64,000 nt of DNA from Leisingera sp. M658 (GCF_025144145.1 NZ_CP083546.1:509001-573000), one strand, 5' to 3'. Positions 43,568 to 52,718 are shown, counted from the stretch's first letter. A program made the numbers and translations. Notes: generated by a model from the letters alone, not told the origin.

Positions 43568-45382
43568 TCACCCGTCCTCGAACGGGTCCCATTCATCCTC
43601 CACCTCGGGCAGGGCCTCGGCGGCGACTTCAGCGGCCAGCTCCTGCGCGGTGCGGATGCGTTTGATCTTTGCCTTGGGGAAGCTTTCCAGCACCGCCTGC
43701 ACCAGCGGATGGGCGGCGGCTTTCTCGCGCAGGGCGTTTTCAGCTGCGTCTCGGACTTCGGCAATGGTGGCCGCGTCGCCGTCGGGCGCGATGGAGACCA
43801 CCCAGCGCGCACCGGTCCAGTTTTGCAGCGCCGTGCCAAGCCGCGCCGCCAAATCGCGCGGCGCCTGCGAGGACGGGGTGAATTCGATCCGTCCCGGCTG
43901 GTAGGAGACCAGGCGCACGCCGCCCTCGACCTCGACCAGCAGTTTCACATCGCGGTTGGTGCGGATCAGCTCGACCACATGTTCAAAGGACGGATAGCGC
44001 GCCAGTGCTGAGCTGACCTGCGGCGCCAGTGCCGCCATAGTGCCGCCGCCGCCATGCGCCACCGGCGCGCCGCCTGCGGGACCAGGTTGGCCGCCATAAC
44101 CGGCGGGCGCGTTGCCGCCTCCGCCGCCCAGAGCCGGGCCGCCCATGCCCTGCATAGGCACTCCGCCGCCAGGGCCATTCGGCGGCGGCGGCGGGGTGTC
44201 CTGCAGCTTACGGATCAGTTCTTCGGGTGAGGGCAGGTCGGCCACATGGGTCAGCCGGATCACCGCCATCTCGGCGGCCATCATCGCATTGGGGGCTGCG
44301 GCGACTTCCTCCAGCGCCTTCAGCAGCATCTGCCACATGCGGGTGAGGACGCGCATCGCCAGCGCATCCGCCATCGCTCTGCCGCGGGCACGTTCATCCG
44401 GGCTGACGGTCGGGTCCTCGGCGGCATCCGGCGTGATCTTAACCACCGAGACCCAATGGGTGATCTCGGCCAGGTCGCGCAGCACCGCCAGCGGGTCGGC
44501 GCCTTCGGCATACTGGCCACTGAGTTCGGTCAATGCAGCCGCCGCATCGCCGCGCAGGATCATGTCCATCAGGTCCAGCACCCGGCCCCGGTCGGCCAGA
44601 CCCAGCATAGCGCGCACCTGATCGGCAGAGGTTTCACCCGCGCCATGGGAAATCGCCTGATCCAGCAGCGAGGTAGCGTCGCGGGCGGAACCTTCGGCGG
44701 CGCGGGTGATCAGCGCCAGCGCGTCCTCGGCGATCCGGGCGTTTTCAGCGCCGGCAATCTTTTGCAGCAGCGCGATCATCACTTCGGGTTCAATGCGGCG
44801 CAAATCAAACCGCTGGCAGCGCGACAGCACCGTCACCGGCACCTTGCGGATCTCGGTGGTGGCAAAGATGAACTTCACATGCGCGGGCGGTTCCTCCAGC
44901 GTCTTCAGCAGCGCATTGAAGGCGCTGGTCGACAGCATGTGAACTTCGTCAATGATGTAGATCTTGTAGCGGGCCGAGGCGGCGCGGTACTGCACGCTGT
45001 CGATGATCTCGCGGATGTCGTTGACGCCGGTGCGCGACGCCGCGTCCATCTCCATCACGTCGACATGGCGGCCTTCCATGATCGCGGTGCAATGCTCGCA
45101 CTGGCCGCACGGATCGGTGGTGGGGCCGCCCTGGCCGTCCGCACCAATGCAGTTCATGCCCTTGGCGATAATCCGCGCGGTGGTGGTTTTGCCGGTGCCG
45201 CGGATGCCGGTCATAATAAAGGCCTGGGCAATCCGGTCAGCGGCAAAGGCGTTTTTCAGCGTCCGCACCATGGCGTCCTGCCCCACCAGATCGGCAAAGG
45301 TTTCGGGCCGGTATTTGCGGGCCAGAACCTGATATTGGGATTGGCCGGATGCGCCGGAAGTGCCGCTGGGGGTATCGTTCAT
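43568..45382 (-). CDS. dnaX: DNA polymerase III subunit gamma/tau
   Basis: A 604-residue clamp-loader ATPase. MNDTPSGTSG at 45382 is the likely start; the frame is open for 35 further codons. AAA+ core: YRPETFADLVGQD, Walker A GIRGTGKTTTARIIAKG (about residues 56-72), zinc module with CGQCEHC (about 90-96), Walker B IYIIDEVHMLS, and sensor 1 ATTEIRKVP. A Gly/Pro-rich linker (about 400-450) leads to the C-terminal domain. I see no obvious slippery A-run for programmed frameshifting to gamma. Confidence 0.97.
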   Translation of the reverse strand: MNDTPSGTSGASGQSQYQVLARKYRPETFADLVGQDAMVRTLKNAFAADRIAQAFIMTGIRGTGKTTTARIIAKGMNCIGADGQGGPTTDPCGQCEHCTAIMEGRHVDVMEMDAASRTGVNDIREIIDSVQYRAASARYKIYIIDEVHMLSTSAFNALLKTLEEPPAHVKFIFATTEIRKVPVTVLSRCQRFDLRRIEPEVMIALLQKIAGAENARIAEDALALITRAAEGSARDATSLLDQAISHGAGETSADQVRAMLGLADRGRVLDLMDMILRGDAAAALTELSGQYAEGADPLAVLRDLAEITHWVSVVKITPDAAEDPTVSPDERARGRAMADALAMRVLTRMWQMLLKALEEVAAAPNAMMAAEMAVIRLTHVADLPSPEELIRKLQDTPPPPPNGPGGGVPMQGMGGPALGGGGGNAPAGYGGQPGPAGGAPVAHGGGGTMAALAPQVSSALARYPSFEHVVELIRTNRDVKLLVEVEGGVRLVSYQPGRIEFTPSSQAPRDLAARLGTALQNWTGARWVVSIAPDGDAATIAEVRDAAENALREKAAAHPLVQAVLESFPKAKIKRIRTAQELAAEVAAEALPEVEDEWDPFEDG

Positions 45383-45577
45383 GATGTCTCGTGCCGGATT
45401 CGGGATGCGGGGTGTTTCGCGTTGCGCGCAGGGTATTGAAGCGCGGCCCGTTCGTCCACCGCCGATGGGGCTGGCACGGGGCCGCAAAAGAGCTTTGGGA
45501 TTGCCCGCTTAACGCTTAGGCTGCGAAGGCAGGGGACTGCGGGGGAAATGCAGGAACGCAGCGGCTAAGGAGGCGGT

Positions 45578-46126
45578 ATGCGATCTGAGGATATCCCGGA
45601 ACCTGCGGCGCAGGACGGCGCGGCGCCGGCGGGCCTGACCATCCACGCGCTGTCAGCAGGCGGCGGCATTCTGGCGCTATGCCCGCTGCCCGGGGCGGGA
45701 GGCGATTACCGCAATGACCTGATCCAGATCTATCAGTGGAGGCCGGGGCTGGTCATCTCAATGACCACCGAGGCCGAGCACGCAGCCGCAGATGTGCCGC
45801 GGCTAGGGATTGATATTCAAAGCATGGCCTGCCGCTGGCTGCACCTGCCGGTGCCGGATTTCCAGGTGCCGCCGCCCGCTGTGGCGGCAAAATGGGCGGC
45901 GGCCAGCACGTCCGCACGGCAAGCACTGTCCGGCGGCGGCCGGGTGCTGGTGCATTGCAGGGGCGGCTGCGGGCGCTCCGGCATGGCGGTGCTGCGGCTG
46001 ATGATCGAATGCGGCGAAGCCCCGGCGCAGGCGCTGACCCGGCTGCGCGCTGTACGGCCCTGCGCGGTCGAGACGGAGGAGCAGCTGGATTGGGCCTGTG
46101 CCGGTGCGCAGGCTGCCGGGCCGTGA
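45578..46126 (+). CDS. Dual-specificity/tyrosine phosphatase-like protein
   Basis: A 182-residue cytoplasmic protein with the Cys-phosphatase signature HCRGGCGRSGM (HCxxGxxRS) near residues 126-136, and a general-acid Asp candidate in LPVPDFQVPP near 94. This resembles the CDKN3/DSP-like branch found in alphaproteobacteria. AAGGAGG lies 3-4 nt before the ATG. The substrate is unknown. Confidence 0.85.
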   Translation: MRSEDIPEPAAQDGAAPAGLTIHALSAGGGILALCPLPGAGGDYRNDLIQIYQWRPGLVISMTTEAEHAAADVPRLGIDIQSMACRWLHLPVPDFQVPPPAVAAKWAAASTSARQALSGGGRVLVHCRGGCGRSGMAVLRLMIECGEAPAQALTRLRAVRPCAVETEEQLDWACAGAQAAGP

Positions 46127-46144
46127 CCAGCGCCGCCACTGGGG

Positions 46145-46534
46145 CTAGTCGAAGCTCAGATCAAAACCTCTACCGATGATAAAAGGCGCCCGGAAGTTTT
46201 CGCCATGAAAATAGTAAAGCCCCTGCTCCGCATCTTTCACAATGGCATAGCAGCCCCATTCCGGTGTGTTCCATAATCCGGACCAGCTGGAGCAGTACTG
46301 GCCGTCTTCGATTTTATAACGTGCTTCCGAAGGGGCGGCGTCGCCTTGCTTGATCCAGAGCGTCAGTCCGGACTCCGAGAAATACTGGCGGGTATGGCTG
46401 TCGAAATGCAGCCCTTCAATCGTCTTCCCGGTCAGCAGGTCTATGATCTCCTCGGTGGACAGCGGCTGTTCGGCGGCGGCAAATGTTGCGTAGGCACTCA
46501 TGACAGCGCAGGCCGGCAGAAAGGTCTTAAACAT
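46145..46534 (-). CDS. Exported hypothetical protein
   Basis: A 129-residue protein from ATG 46534 (AAGGGGA 8 nt upstream). Signal peptide MFKTFLPACAVMSAYATFAAA. The mature part has TEEIIDLLTGKTIEGLHFDS and a Cys pair (GQYCSSWSGLWNTPEWGCYA) likely to form a disulfide. It resembles small periplasmic proteins of unknown function common in Rhodobacteraceae. I cannot assign a role. Confidence 0.75.
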   Translation of the reverse strand: MFKTFLPACAVMSAYATFAAAEQPLSTEEIIDLLTGKTIEGLHFDSHTRQYFSESGLTLWIKQGDAAPSEARYKIEDGQYCSSWSGLWNTPEWGCYAIVKDAEQGLYYFHGENFRAPFIIGRGFDLSFD

Positions 46535-46679
46535 TGGCAATCCCCTTGCATTAAGTCTGAATACCGGGAATTGCCTAGAGCCGATCCGGCGGACGGGCCA
46601 GTCTGATGCCGAACACATTTGTGTCAGCCGGATATGTTTCGGGCCGCAGGGAACCGCGCCAGCCCGTTCGGGTTGCGGA

Positions 46680-47084
46680 TCACAGTGCCATCATCCGTTC
46701 TGCTTCCCGCGCGTTCACCGTTTTCGGCAGCGCCTCCATCAGCGCGCAGGGACGGGTGTCCAGCTTTGACGCGGCAAAACCGGTTCCGTCGCGGCTGAGG
46801 ATGGCATCGGCAAAGCGGTCCAGCCCCTCGCGCGGCGCCTCTTCACCCACACCGCAATACAGCCGGATCCGGTCATGGCCGGCGGCAAACTGCGCCGGGC
46901 AGCTGCGCGGGCAGCCGTCCAGTGCGGTGGTGCCGGTGATCTCGAAATCGTCTTGCGTCAGCGGTTTTGCCTTGGTCATCGCCTCGGCAAGTTTGGTGAT
47001 CATCCGCTGTGCCGCGGGGCAGGGGCGCCCCAAATACTTGCAATCTGTTGCCGCATAGAAATGCGTCTGGTCGGTCCACATCAT
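46680..47084 (-). CDS. DUF1636 metal-binding protein under B12 riboswitch control
   Basis: A 134-residue protein of family DUF1636. I chose ATG 47084 since GGAGGG is 7 nt upstream; ATG 47117 has no such site. Cys residues sit as in thioredoxin-like [2Fe-2S] proteins: ATDCKYLGRPCP near residues 12-23, GCPRSCPAQF near 55-64 and LYCGVG near 74. The cobalamin riboswitch lies immediately upstream on the same strand, so expression should fall when B12 is plentiful. Family members are often linked to cobalt or cobalamin loci, but no cob gene is visible here. The precise function is unknown. Confidence 0.87.
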   Translation of the reverse strand: MMWTDQTHFYAATDCKYLGRPCPAAQRMITKLAEAMTKAKPLTQDDFEITGTTALDGCPRSCPAQFAAGHDRIRLYCGVGEEAPREGLDRFADAILSRDGTGFAASKLDTRPCALMEALPKTVNAREAERMMAL

Positions 47085-47207
47085 ATCTGCGCCCTCCGCG
47101 CGTGGCACGGGGGTCATGGGGACAAGAGACCGGATGAAAGACGGATCACAGCCGCCGCAGCCATCAGACCCTGTCCGGACACCCCGCCCGGGTTCGAGTT
47201 ACACGTC

Positions 47208-47404
47208 TGATGGCAGGTCTCCTGACTTGCGGGTCGATGCTTTCCCGATCCTTCCCGGCCTCGTTTCGAGGGCCAGTGGCTCTATCGGGGTCGCTCGCCG
47301 CTTACAGTTGCGGGGGCAGTCTCGGACTGGGCCAGCTTGCGCAGGCCGCACCGTGTTCCCTTTTCATCCCGGACACAAGATTCTGTGGCACGGGAACCAT
47401 CAGC
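47208..47404 (-). ncRNA. Cobalamin (B12) riboswitch
   Basis: Read on the minus strand, the conserved blocks appear in order: GGGAACACGGTG (about 47364-47353), CTGCCCCCGCAACTGTAAGC (B12 box region, about 47318-47299), GAGCCACTGG (about 47280-47271), CCGGGAAGG, and CCCGCAAGTCAGGAGACCTG (about 47231-47212). This is a complete adenosylcobalamin-type aptamer. It controls the DUF1636 gene that begins about 125 nt further on. Confidence 0.93.
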
Positions 47405-47434
47405 ACAAGCGGTAGCGGTTAGGTGCCCGAGTCG

Positions 47435-48025
47435 TCAATTGTTTTTCTGCATCTGCAAATACAGTCCCCGGATCACATCCGAGTCGCGCCGCACCCGGGC
47501 CAGCTGCCAGCCGCCCTGCAGCAGGATGTAGAAATTCTCCGCCGCCGCGCGGGCCTCAGGTTCGGGCAGGCCCAGGCGGCGGGCGTGGCGGGTGGTTTCA
47601 GTAATCCAGCCCTCGAACAGATGCGCGGCGTGCTGGTGGAACGCCTCGTTCTCCGGCCCTTCGAACAGGGTAGCCGAAACCGGGCAGCCGCTCCATTTGC
47701 CTTGTTTGTCAAACAGCTTGGCCAGTTTGTAACAGACCGTCTTGGCCCCCTCCCGGAAGGTGGGCGCCGGGGCAAAGGACGCGTCAATCAGCAGCAGCAT
47801 CTGCCCTGACGCCCAATCCGCTGCGGCCAGGGCCAGGTCGGATTTGCCACTGGGGAAATGGTGATAAAGCGAGCCCTTAGGCGCCCCCGCCTCAGCCAGC
47901 AGTTCCGCCAGCCCGGTGCCGCTGTAGCCCTTGTTGCGGAACAGGCCGGCAGCGGCGCGGATCAGCCGCTCGCGGGTTGGGGGCAGGCTGGTCCCACCTG
48001 CCTTGGCTGTCGTTACGTCATTCAT
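47435..48025 (-). CDS. TetR-family regulator (LmrA/YxaF-like)
   Basis: A 196-residue repressor. HTH: RERLIRAAAGLFRNKGYSGT then GLAELLAEAGAPKGSLYHHF (about 18-57). The Cys-containing middle (KWSGCPVSATLFE) is typical of the LmrA/YxaF-like branch. It is divergent from the alpha/beta hydrolase gene and the two operators between them match the known box of that branch. It probably represses both itself and the hydrolase until an aromatic or lipophilic ligand binds. Confidence 0.92.
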   Translation of the reverse strand: MNDVTTAKAGGTSLPPTRERLIRAAAGLFRNKGYSGTGLAELLAEAGAPKGSLYHHFPSGKSDLALAAADWASGQMLLLIDASFAPAPTFREGAKTVCYKLAKLFDKQGKWSGCPVSATLFEGPENEAFHQHAAHLFEGWITETTRHARRLGLPEPEARAAAENFYILLQGGWQLARVRRDSDVIRGLYLQMQKNN

Positions 48026-48044
48026 GGCGGCAACTTGACAGCAT

Positions 48045-48085
48045 TGGACCGATTGGTCCAGAGATGAATTAGACCAATCGGTCTA
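48045..48085. promoter_or_regulatory. Two TetR operators
   Basis: TGGACCGATTGGTCCA (48045-48060) and TAGACCAATCGGTCTA (48070-48085). The 12-bp cores GACCGATTGGTC and GACCAATCGGTC are exact reverse complements of each other. The form TAGACCRnTnGGTCTA is that of LmrA/YxaF operators. They sit 20-60 bp from both start codons. Confidence 0.85.
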
Positions 48086-48109
48086 GATCAATCGGCTCAG
48101 GAGGCTGCC

Positions 48110-48988
48110 ATGCTGGACAAAAGCGCAGAACATACCGCGGTTATCCGCGAGGAGGCCCTGCGGTTTGCATCTGGCACCCACATGCTGGCCGGGCGGCTGT
48201 ACCACCCTGCGGGGCCGGTGCGGGCAGCAGTGGTGCTGAATGGCGCAACCGGGGTGCCGCAGCGCTATTACCGGCATTTCGCGCGCTGGCTGGCAGCAGA
48301 GCAGCAAATGGCCTGCCTGACCTATGACTACCGGGATTTCGGAGACTCGGCGCGGGGCCATCCGCGCCATTCCGACGTGACAATGGTTCAATGGGCGCTG
48401 GAGGATCAGCCAGCTGCCAGGGCCGAACTGCAACGGCACTATGCGGGCGTGCCGTTGTGGGTGATCGGCCATTCGCTGGGGGCAATGCTGATGCCCCTGC
48501 AGGATGGCCTGAAGGACGTCGCCCGCATGATCGTGGTTGCGGGCGGCTTGGTGCATCACCACGATCATCCCTGGCCCTACCGCGCGCTGGCGCTGGCTTT
48601 CTGGTTCGGCCATGTGCCGCCATTGGTCCGTGCCTTGGGCTATCTGCCCGGGCGCGCGGTGGGGTTCGGGGCCGATTTGCCTGCCGGGGTCTACTGGCAG
48701 TGGCGGCGCTGGTGCACCACGCCCGGCGGCTACTTGCCGGAAACCGGCTTGGCCTTGCCGCGGCCCAAATGGGCAGGCACCGGCGTGCCGGTGGATCTGT
48801 ATGCGATGGCGGATGACGATGTTGTGCCGCCCGCGGCCGTTTGGCGGCTGGGGGACGTCTTTGGCGATGTGCCGCAGCGGCGGACGGTGCTGGTGCCGCA
48901 GGAGGCGGGCGTGCAGAAGATCGGCCACCTGGGCGCCTTTGCCCGCGCCAATGCTGCCCTGTGGCCGCGGCTGCTGCCGCCGCAATAG
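48110..48988 (+). CDS. Alpha/beta hydrolase
   Basis: A 292-residue cytoplasmic hydrolase with GGAGG before the ATG. Nucleophile elbow VIGHSLGAM near residues 122-130; early block AAVVLNGATGVPQRYYRHFA; YDYRDFGDSARG near 72-83. It resembles the YheT/Mlr-like esterase group often controlled by TetR proteins. The regulator and operators next door suggest induction by a xenobiotic or lipid. Substrate unknown. Confidence 0.85.
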   Translation: MLDKSAEHTAVIREEALRFASGTHMLAGRLYHPAGPVRAAVVLNGATGVPQRYYRHFARWLAAEQQMACLTYDYRDFGDSARGHPRHSDVTMVQWALEDQPAARAELQRHYAGVPLWVIGHSLGAMLMPLQDGLKDVARMIVVAGGLVHHHDHPWPYRALALAFWFGHVPPLVRALGYLPGRAVGFGADLPAGVYWQWRRWCTTPGGYLPETGLALPRPKWAGTGVPVDLYAMADDDVVPPAAVWRLGDVFGDVPQRRTVLVPQEAGVQKIGHLGAFARANAALWPRLLPPQ

Positions 48989-49013
48989 CACGGCGCCCCG
49001 CCAAACCTTGGGA

Positions 49014-49481
49014 TCAGGCGGTGCGGTTCAGCCGTTCCTCGGTGATCCGGGCATAGTCGGCCAGCCGCAGCTTGAACCGGCGGGTGAGGTTGCTGCGGGC
49101 CAGTTTCAGCGATTGCACCAGCAGCCGGCCGGTCAGGGTGGTCGGCGCCAGTTTCAATTGCACCGACATCCGGGTCCGCCGCGGCGACAGCGCCAGCAGC
49201 TCAACCTCAAGCTGGCCGTCCAGGCCGCTGCCGCTGCCCGTCAGCGCCAGCCCGGTGACCGGGGTATAAGACGCCAGCGTCAGCCGGATATCGCGCTGCT
49301 TGCCGCGAAACCGAAAGCCGATATTCCAGGCCAGGCCGTTTTCCGGTTGGGCGGTGTCGCCGGTCCGCTGCACGTCGATGCCGCGCCGCAGGGCCGAGCG
49401 CTCCAGCAGTCCGAAATCGGAGACCGCGCCAAAGACGTCGGCAATCGGGGCTTCGATATCTTCTTTGCTTTGAAATTCCAT
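49014..49481 (-). CDS. SRPBCC-fold protein
   Basis: A 155-residue protein beginning MEFQSKEDIEAPIADVFGAV, a standard SRPBCC/START-like opening. The helix-grip fold makes a hydrophobic pocket for a lipid or polyketide-like ligand. The C-terminal helix (QSLKLARSNLTRRFKLRLAD) is basic. Role unknown. Confidence 0.85.
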   Translation of the reverse strand: MEFQSKEDIEAPIADVFGAVSDFGLLERSALRRGIDVQRTGDTAQPENGLAWNIGFRFRGKQRDIRLTLASYTPVTGLALTGSGSGLDGQLEVELLALSPRRTRMSVQLKLAPTTLTGRLLVQSLKLARSNLTRRFKLRLADYARITEERLNRTA

Positions 49482-49538
49482 GCGCGCCTGCTTTGGTTGC
49501 GCTGCCGTGCCGGCGCGCCGTTTTCGGCAATATGCTAT

Positions 49539-50522
49539 TTAGTCCAGGGTGTCCGCAAGCCAGTTCTTGAGCAGAAAATGCGCAATTGCCCCCTGACGTG
49601 ACGGCTTTAGAACCGGGTGTTCGCCGGCAAAGACCGTCATCATGTCCTGGCGGCTGACCCACAGCGCGTCTTCGATCTCAGCCGGGTCGATGGTGATTTC
49701 CGTGCTCAGCGCCTCGCCCGCGCAGCCGAACATCAGCGACATCGGAAAGGCCCAGGGCTGGCTCGACAGGTAGCTGACCGGCCCGACCTGCACGCCGGTT
49801 TCTTCAAATGTTTCGCGGCGCACGGCTGCTTCCAGCGTCTCACCCGGTTCGACAAAACCTGCCAGCAGCGAATACATCCCCTCCGGCCAGCCGGGCGAGC
49901 GGCCCATCAGCACAGCATCGCCATGGGTGATCAGCATGATCACCACCGGGTCGGTGCGCGGGAAATGCGGTGCCTTGCAGCTGGGGCAGATCCGCTGCCA
50001 GCCTGCCTGCGCCAAATCGCTGGGCGCGCCGCAAGCTGCGCAAAACCGGTGGCTGCGGTGCCAGGCCAGCAGCGCCTTGGCAGTGGCGGCCAGTTCCGCC
50101 TCCAGTGGTGTGAGGCAGGTCATCACCCGGCGCAGCTCGGCAAAGAATTGGGACGCGGGCAGATCAGGGTGCTGCTGCTCGCTGGCATCGGCAAAACTGC
50201 TGAGCGCTTCCTGATCCAGGTCTTCGGGCTGCCAGCCGCTGATATCGCAGGCAAAGCACGGCGCGCCGCCGGGTGCCAGGCCAAGAAACAATGCGGCATC
50301 CTTGCAGCCAGCGGCCAGCGGATGCGCCGGATCGGTCCAGCCCAGCCCACAAGGCAGATCCGCATCCGTTTCGCGCCGGGTCAGCGGCTTGCCGCGCCAC
50401 ATCAGCAGCACCTGGGCCTCCGCGCTGTTCCAGGCCGCTTCCAGCGCTGCGGTATCCGTACGCAGATGGGCCGCCCGCTCCAGCCCGCCGCCGCCGAATG
50501 TCACTTGTTCTGCGTGTTTCAT
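49539..50522 (-). CDS. nudC: NADH pyrophosphatase / RNA deNADding Nudix enzyme
   Basis: A 327-residue NudC. The start MKHAEQVTFGGGGLERAAHL at 50522 has AAAGGAG 6-7 nt upstream. Zinc ribbon CAACG...CPSC (about 181-203), then the Nudix box GFVEPGETLEAAVRRETFEE plus TGV (about 236-258) and the SQPWAFPMSLMFGC motif that marks NAD(H) diphosphatases. It hydrolyses NADH to NMNH and AMP and can remove NAD caps from RNA. Confidence 0.95.
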   Translation of the reverse strand: MKHAEQVTFGGGGLERAAHLRTDTAALEAAWNSAEAQVLLMWRGKPLTRRETDADLPCGLGWTDPAHPLAAGCKDAALFLGLAPGGAPCFACDISGWQPEDLDQEALSSFADASEQQHPDLPASQFFAELRRVMTCLTPLEAELAATAKALLAWHRSHRFCAACGAPSDLAQAGWQRICPSCKAPHFPRTDPVVIMLITHGDAVLMGRSPGWPEGMYSLLAGFVEPGETLEAAVRRETFEETGVQVGPVSYLSSQPWAFPMSLMFGCAGEALSTEITIDPAEIEDALWVSRQDMMTVFAGEHPVLKPSRQGAIAHFLLKNWLADTLD

Positions 50523-50858
50523 TGCGGCTCTCCTTTGGCTGGCTGCGGTTTCTTTTGGGTGCCATGGATGAAATAGCGCCATCCATGGCAGCGTGCCGCA
50601 GGCGTTGCCAGCAATCGGCAGCGATCTGCGCTTGCCTGTCACTGCACCGCCACACCTGGCGGGCGGGAATTGCGGCTTTTCACTGCTGGGCAGGGCGCGC
50701 CGGCCCCTTTGAAGCCTCGGCAGCAGGAAAAAATCAAATGCAGCAAAAAGGGTTCTTTGCAAATCGTTAAAACGCTGATTCAAATAGCCGCAAAACAAGA
50801 ACGGCACTAAATGGTGCGGGAAGGAGCAGCAGCAGGCAGTGTCAGCGGAATATCGGAC

Positions 50859-52718
50859 ATGACAAGCGGGGCGCGCACCTCGCAATCCCGGGCCACCACC
50901 GGGCTGCTGCACGTGCTGGCCACAACGGACCTGCACTGCAATCTGCTGAGCCATGATTATTATGCCGACCGCCCGGACGGGGCTATCGGCCTGTCCCGCG
51001 CTGCCACCTTGATCAACCGCGCGCGGGCTGAGGCTGACCGCCTGGGCGCGGCCTGCCTTCTGGTCGATAACGGCGACGGCTTCCAGGGGTCGCCGCTGGG
51101 GGACATCGTGCCGGGCGCCAAAGGCCTCCATCCTTTGGCACGCGCATTCCGGTTTTTGAAATATGATGCCGTTGGTCTTGGCAATCATGACTTTGATTTC
51201 GGCCTGGAGGCGCTGGCAGGCGTCCTGAAAGACGTGCCATGTCCGGTGCTGTGCTCAAGCCTGACGGCGCGGCAGCCGGATCTTCGGCTGCCATTTGTAC
51301 CCTGGGCGGTGCTGGAGCGGGCGGTGCCTGGCTGCCCCGGTTTGCCACCGGTCCGGATCGGGCTGTTTTCGGTGCTGCCGCCGCAGACCCTGATCTGGTG
51401 CGGCAAGGCGTTGCAGCAGCAACTCGCCGCGGGCGGCATCGTTGAAACCGCCGCGGCCCAGGCCCGGCAGCTAAAGGCCCAGGGCTGCGATCTGGTGCTG
51501 GCGCTGGCGCATACGGGAATTGACAGTAACGCCGGGGCGGGCCGCGGCGAAAATGAACTGGAGCAGCTTGCCGCACTGACGGAAATTGATGCCGTTGTGG
51601 GCGGCCACACGCATCTGACGCTGCCGGATGCCGCGCATCCCTTTGCCAAACCCGTCGTGATGCCCGGAGCGCATGGCTCGCATCTGGGTATTCTGAAGCT
51701 GAAACTGGAGCATCACAGCGGGGCCTGGCGGCCTGCCGGCGGCTCGGCCAGCCTGCAGCCGGCGGGCCGCCACCGGGAAGCCGGGGCAGCCCAGCCGCTG
51801 GTGCCGGAGGACCCTGGTTTTACGGAGGCGCTGGCAGAAGACCACGCGCGCACTTTGCAACGTATGCGCCAGCCCGCGGGCTACAGCTCGGTTGCGATGC
51901 ATTCCTATTTTACTTTCTTCGCGCCGGATCGCGGCCTGGCACTGGTGGGCAGCGCCCAGGCTGCTGCGGTGCGGCCGTTGCTTGAGAGTGCCGCCGGAAA
52001 AAGCCTGCCGCTGCTGTCGGCTGTTGCACCGTGCAAATTCGGTGGCCGCTCCGGGCCGCATTTTTATACCGACATTGCGGCCGGGGATCTCTGTGCCCGC
52101 AATATCGCTGATCTGCAGGTCTTCCCCAATGAGTTGCGGGTGGTCGAGGTCACCGGTGCTCAGCTGCTGGACTGGCTGGAAATGTCGGCAGGGCTGTTCA
52201 GCCGGATCACGCCGGGCAGCTCAGGGCAGCTGCTGGCCGACCCGCAGCGGGCAGGGCATAATTTCGATGTGATTTTCGGGCTGAGTTATCAGATAGACCC
52301 AGTCCAGCCGCCACGGTTCTCGGCAGCGGGCGTGCGGATCAATCCCAGCGCCCGGCGGATCCGGAACCTGTGCTGGAACGGCCGGCCGGTGGAGCCTGCC
52401 CAGCATTTTGCGGTTGCGGCCAACAGCTACCGGGTCAGCGGCGGCGGCAGCTTCAGCATGCTGCGCGAGGCCAAAGAACTGCCGCTGCCGCCGATGCGGA
52501 TCCGCCAGGCAATCCGCGACTATATAGCCGGGCGGCTGCCCGCCGATCCGCTGGCAGAGGCACCCTATCCCTGGCAACTGGCGCCGGTGCCCGGCTCCCG
52601 CGCGGTTGCCGTTACCGGGCCGGGCGCCATCGGGTATCTGGAGGAACTGCCTGCCGGGCTGGCCGAACCGCTAGGGCACAGCAGTGGCGGCTTTCTGGAA
52701 TTGCAGCTGCAGCTTTAA
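50859..52718 (+). CDS. 2',3'-cyclic-nucleotide phosphodiesterase / 5'-nucleotidase (CpdB-like)
   Basis: A 619-residue protein (start MTSGARTSQS; a start at 50811 adds 16 residues). Metallophosphatase core: LHVLATTDLHCNL (metal-binding Asp, His), VDNGDGFQGSPLGD, GLGNHDFDFG (His, Asp) and GGHTHLTLP (His cluster). Then the 5'-nucleotidase C-terminal domain (ITPGSSGQLLADPQ, FAVAANSYRVSGGGSFSM). The family removes the 2'-phosphate bond of cyclic nucleotides and dephosphorylates 3'-nucleotides. Normally these enzymes are periplasmic; no signal peptide is evident in either start form, so the site of action is unclear. Confidence 0.87.
   Translation: MTSGARTSQSRATTGLLHVLATTDLHCNLLSHDYYADRPDGAIGLSRAATLINRARAEADRLGAACLLVDNGDGFQGSPLGDIVPGAKGLHPLARAFRFLKYDAVGLGNHDFDFGLEALAGVLKDVPCPVLCSSLTARQPDLRLPFVPWAVLERAVPGCPGLPPVRIGLFSVLPPQTLIWCGKALQQQLAAGGIVETAAAQARQLKAQGCDLVLALAHTGIDSNAGAGRGENELEQLAALTEIDAVVGGHTHLTLPDAAHPFAKPVVMPGAHGSHLGILKLKLEHHSGAWRPAGGSASLQPAGRHREAGAAQPLVPEDPGFTEALAEDHARTLQRMRQPAGYSSVAMHSYFTFFAPDRGLALVGSAQAAAVRPLLESAAGKSLPLLSAVAPCKFGGRSGPHFYTDIAAGDLCARNIADLQVFPNELRVVEVTGAQLLDWLEMSAGLFSRITPGSSGQLLADPQRAGHNFDVIFGLSYQIDPVQPPRFSAAGVRINPSARRIRNLCWNGRPVEPAQHFAVAANSYRVSGGGSFSMLREAKELPLPPMRIRQAIRDYIAGRLPADPLAEAPYPWQLAPVPGSRAVAVTGPGAIGYLEELPAGLAEPLGHSSGGFLELQLQL

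Noticed and set aside
47118-47207. A second start for the DUF1636 protein at 47117
   Set aside because: There is no Shine-Dalgarno sequence before it, whereas ATG 47084 has GGAGGG at 7 nt.
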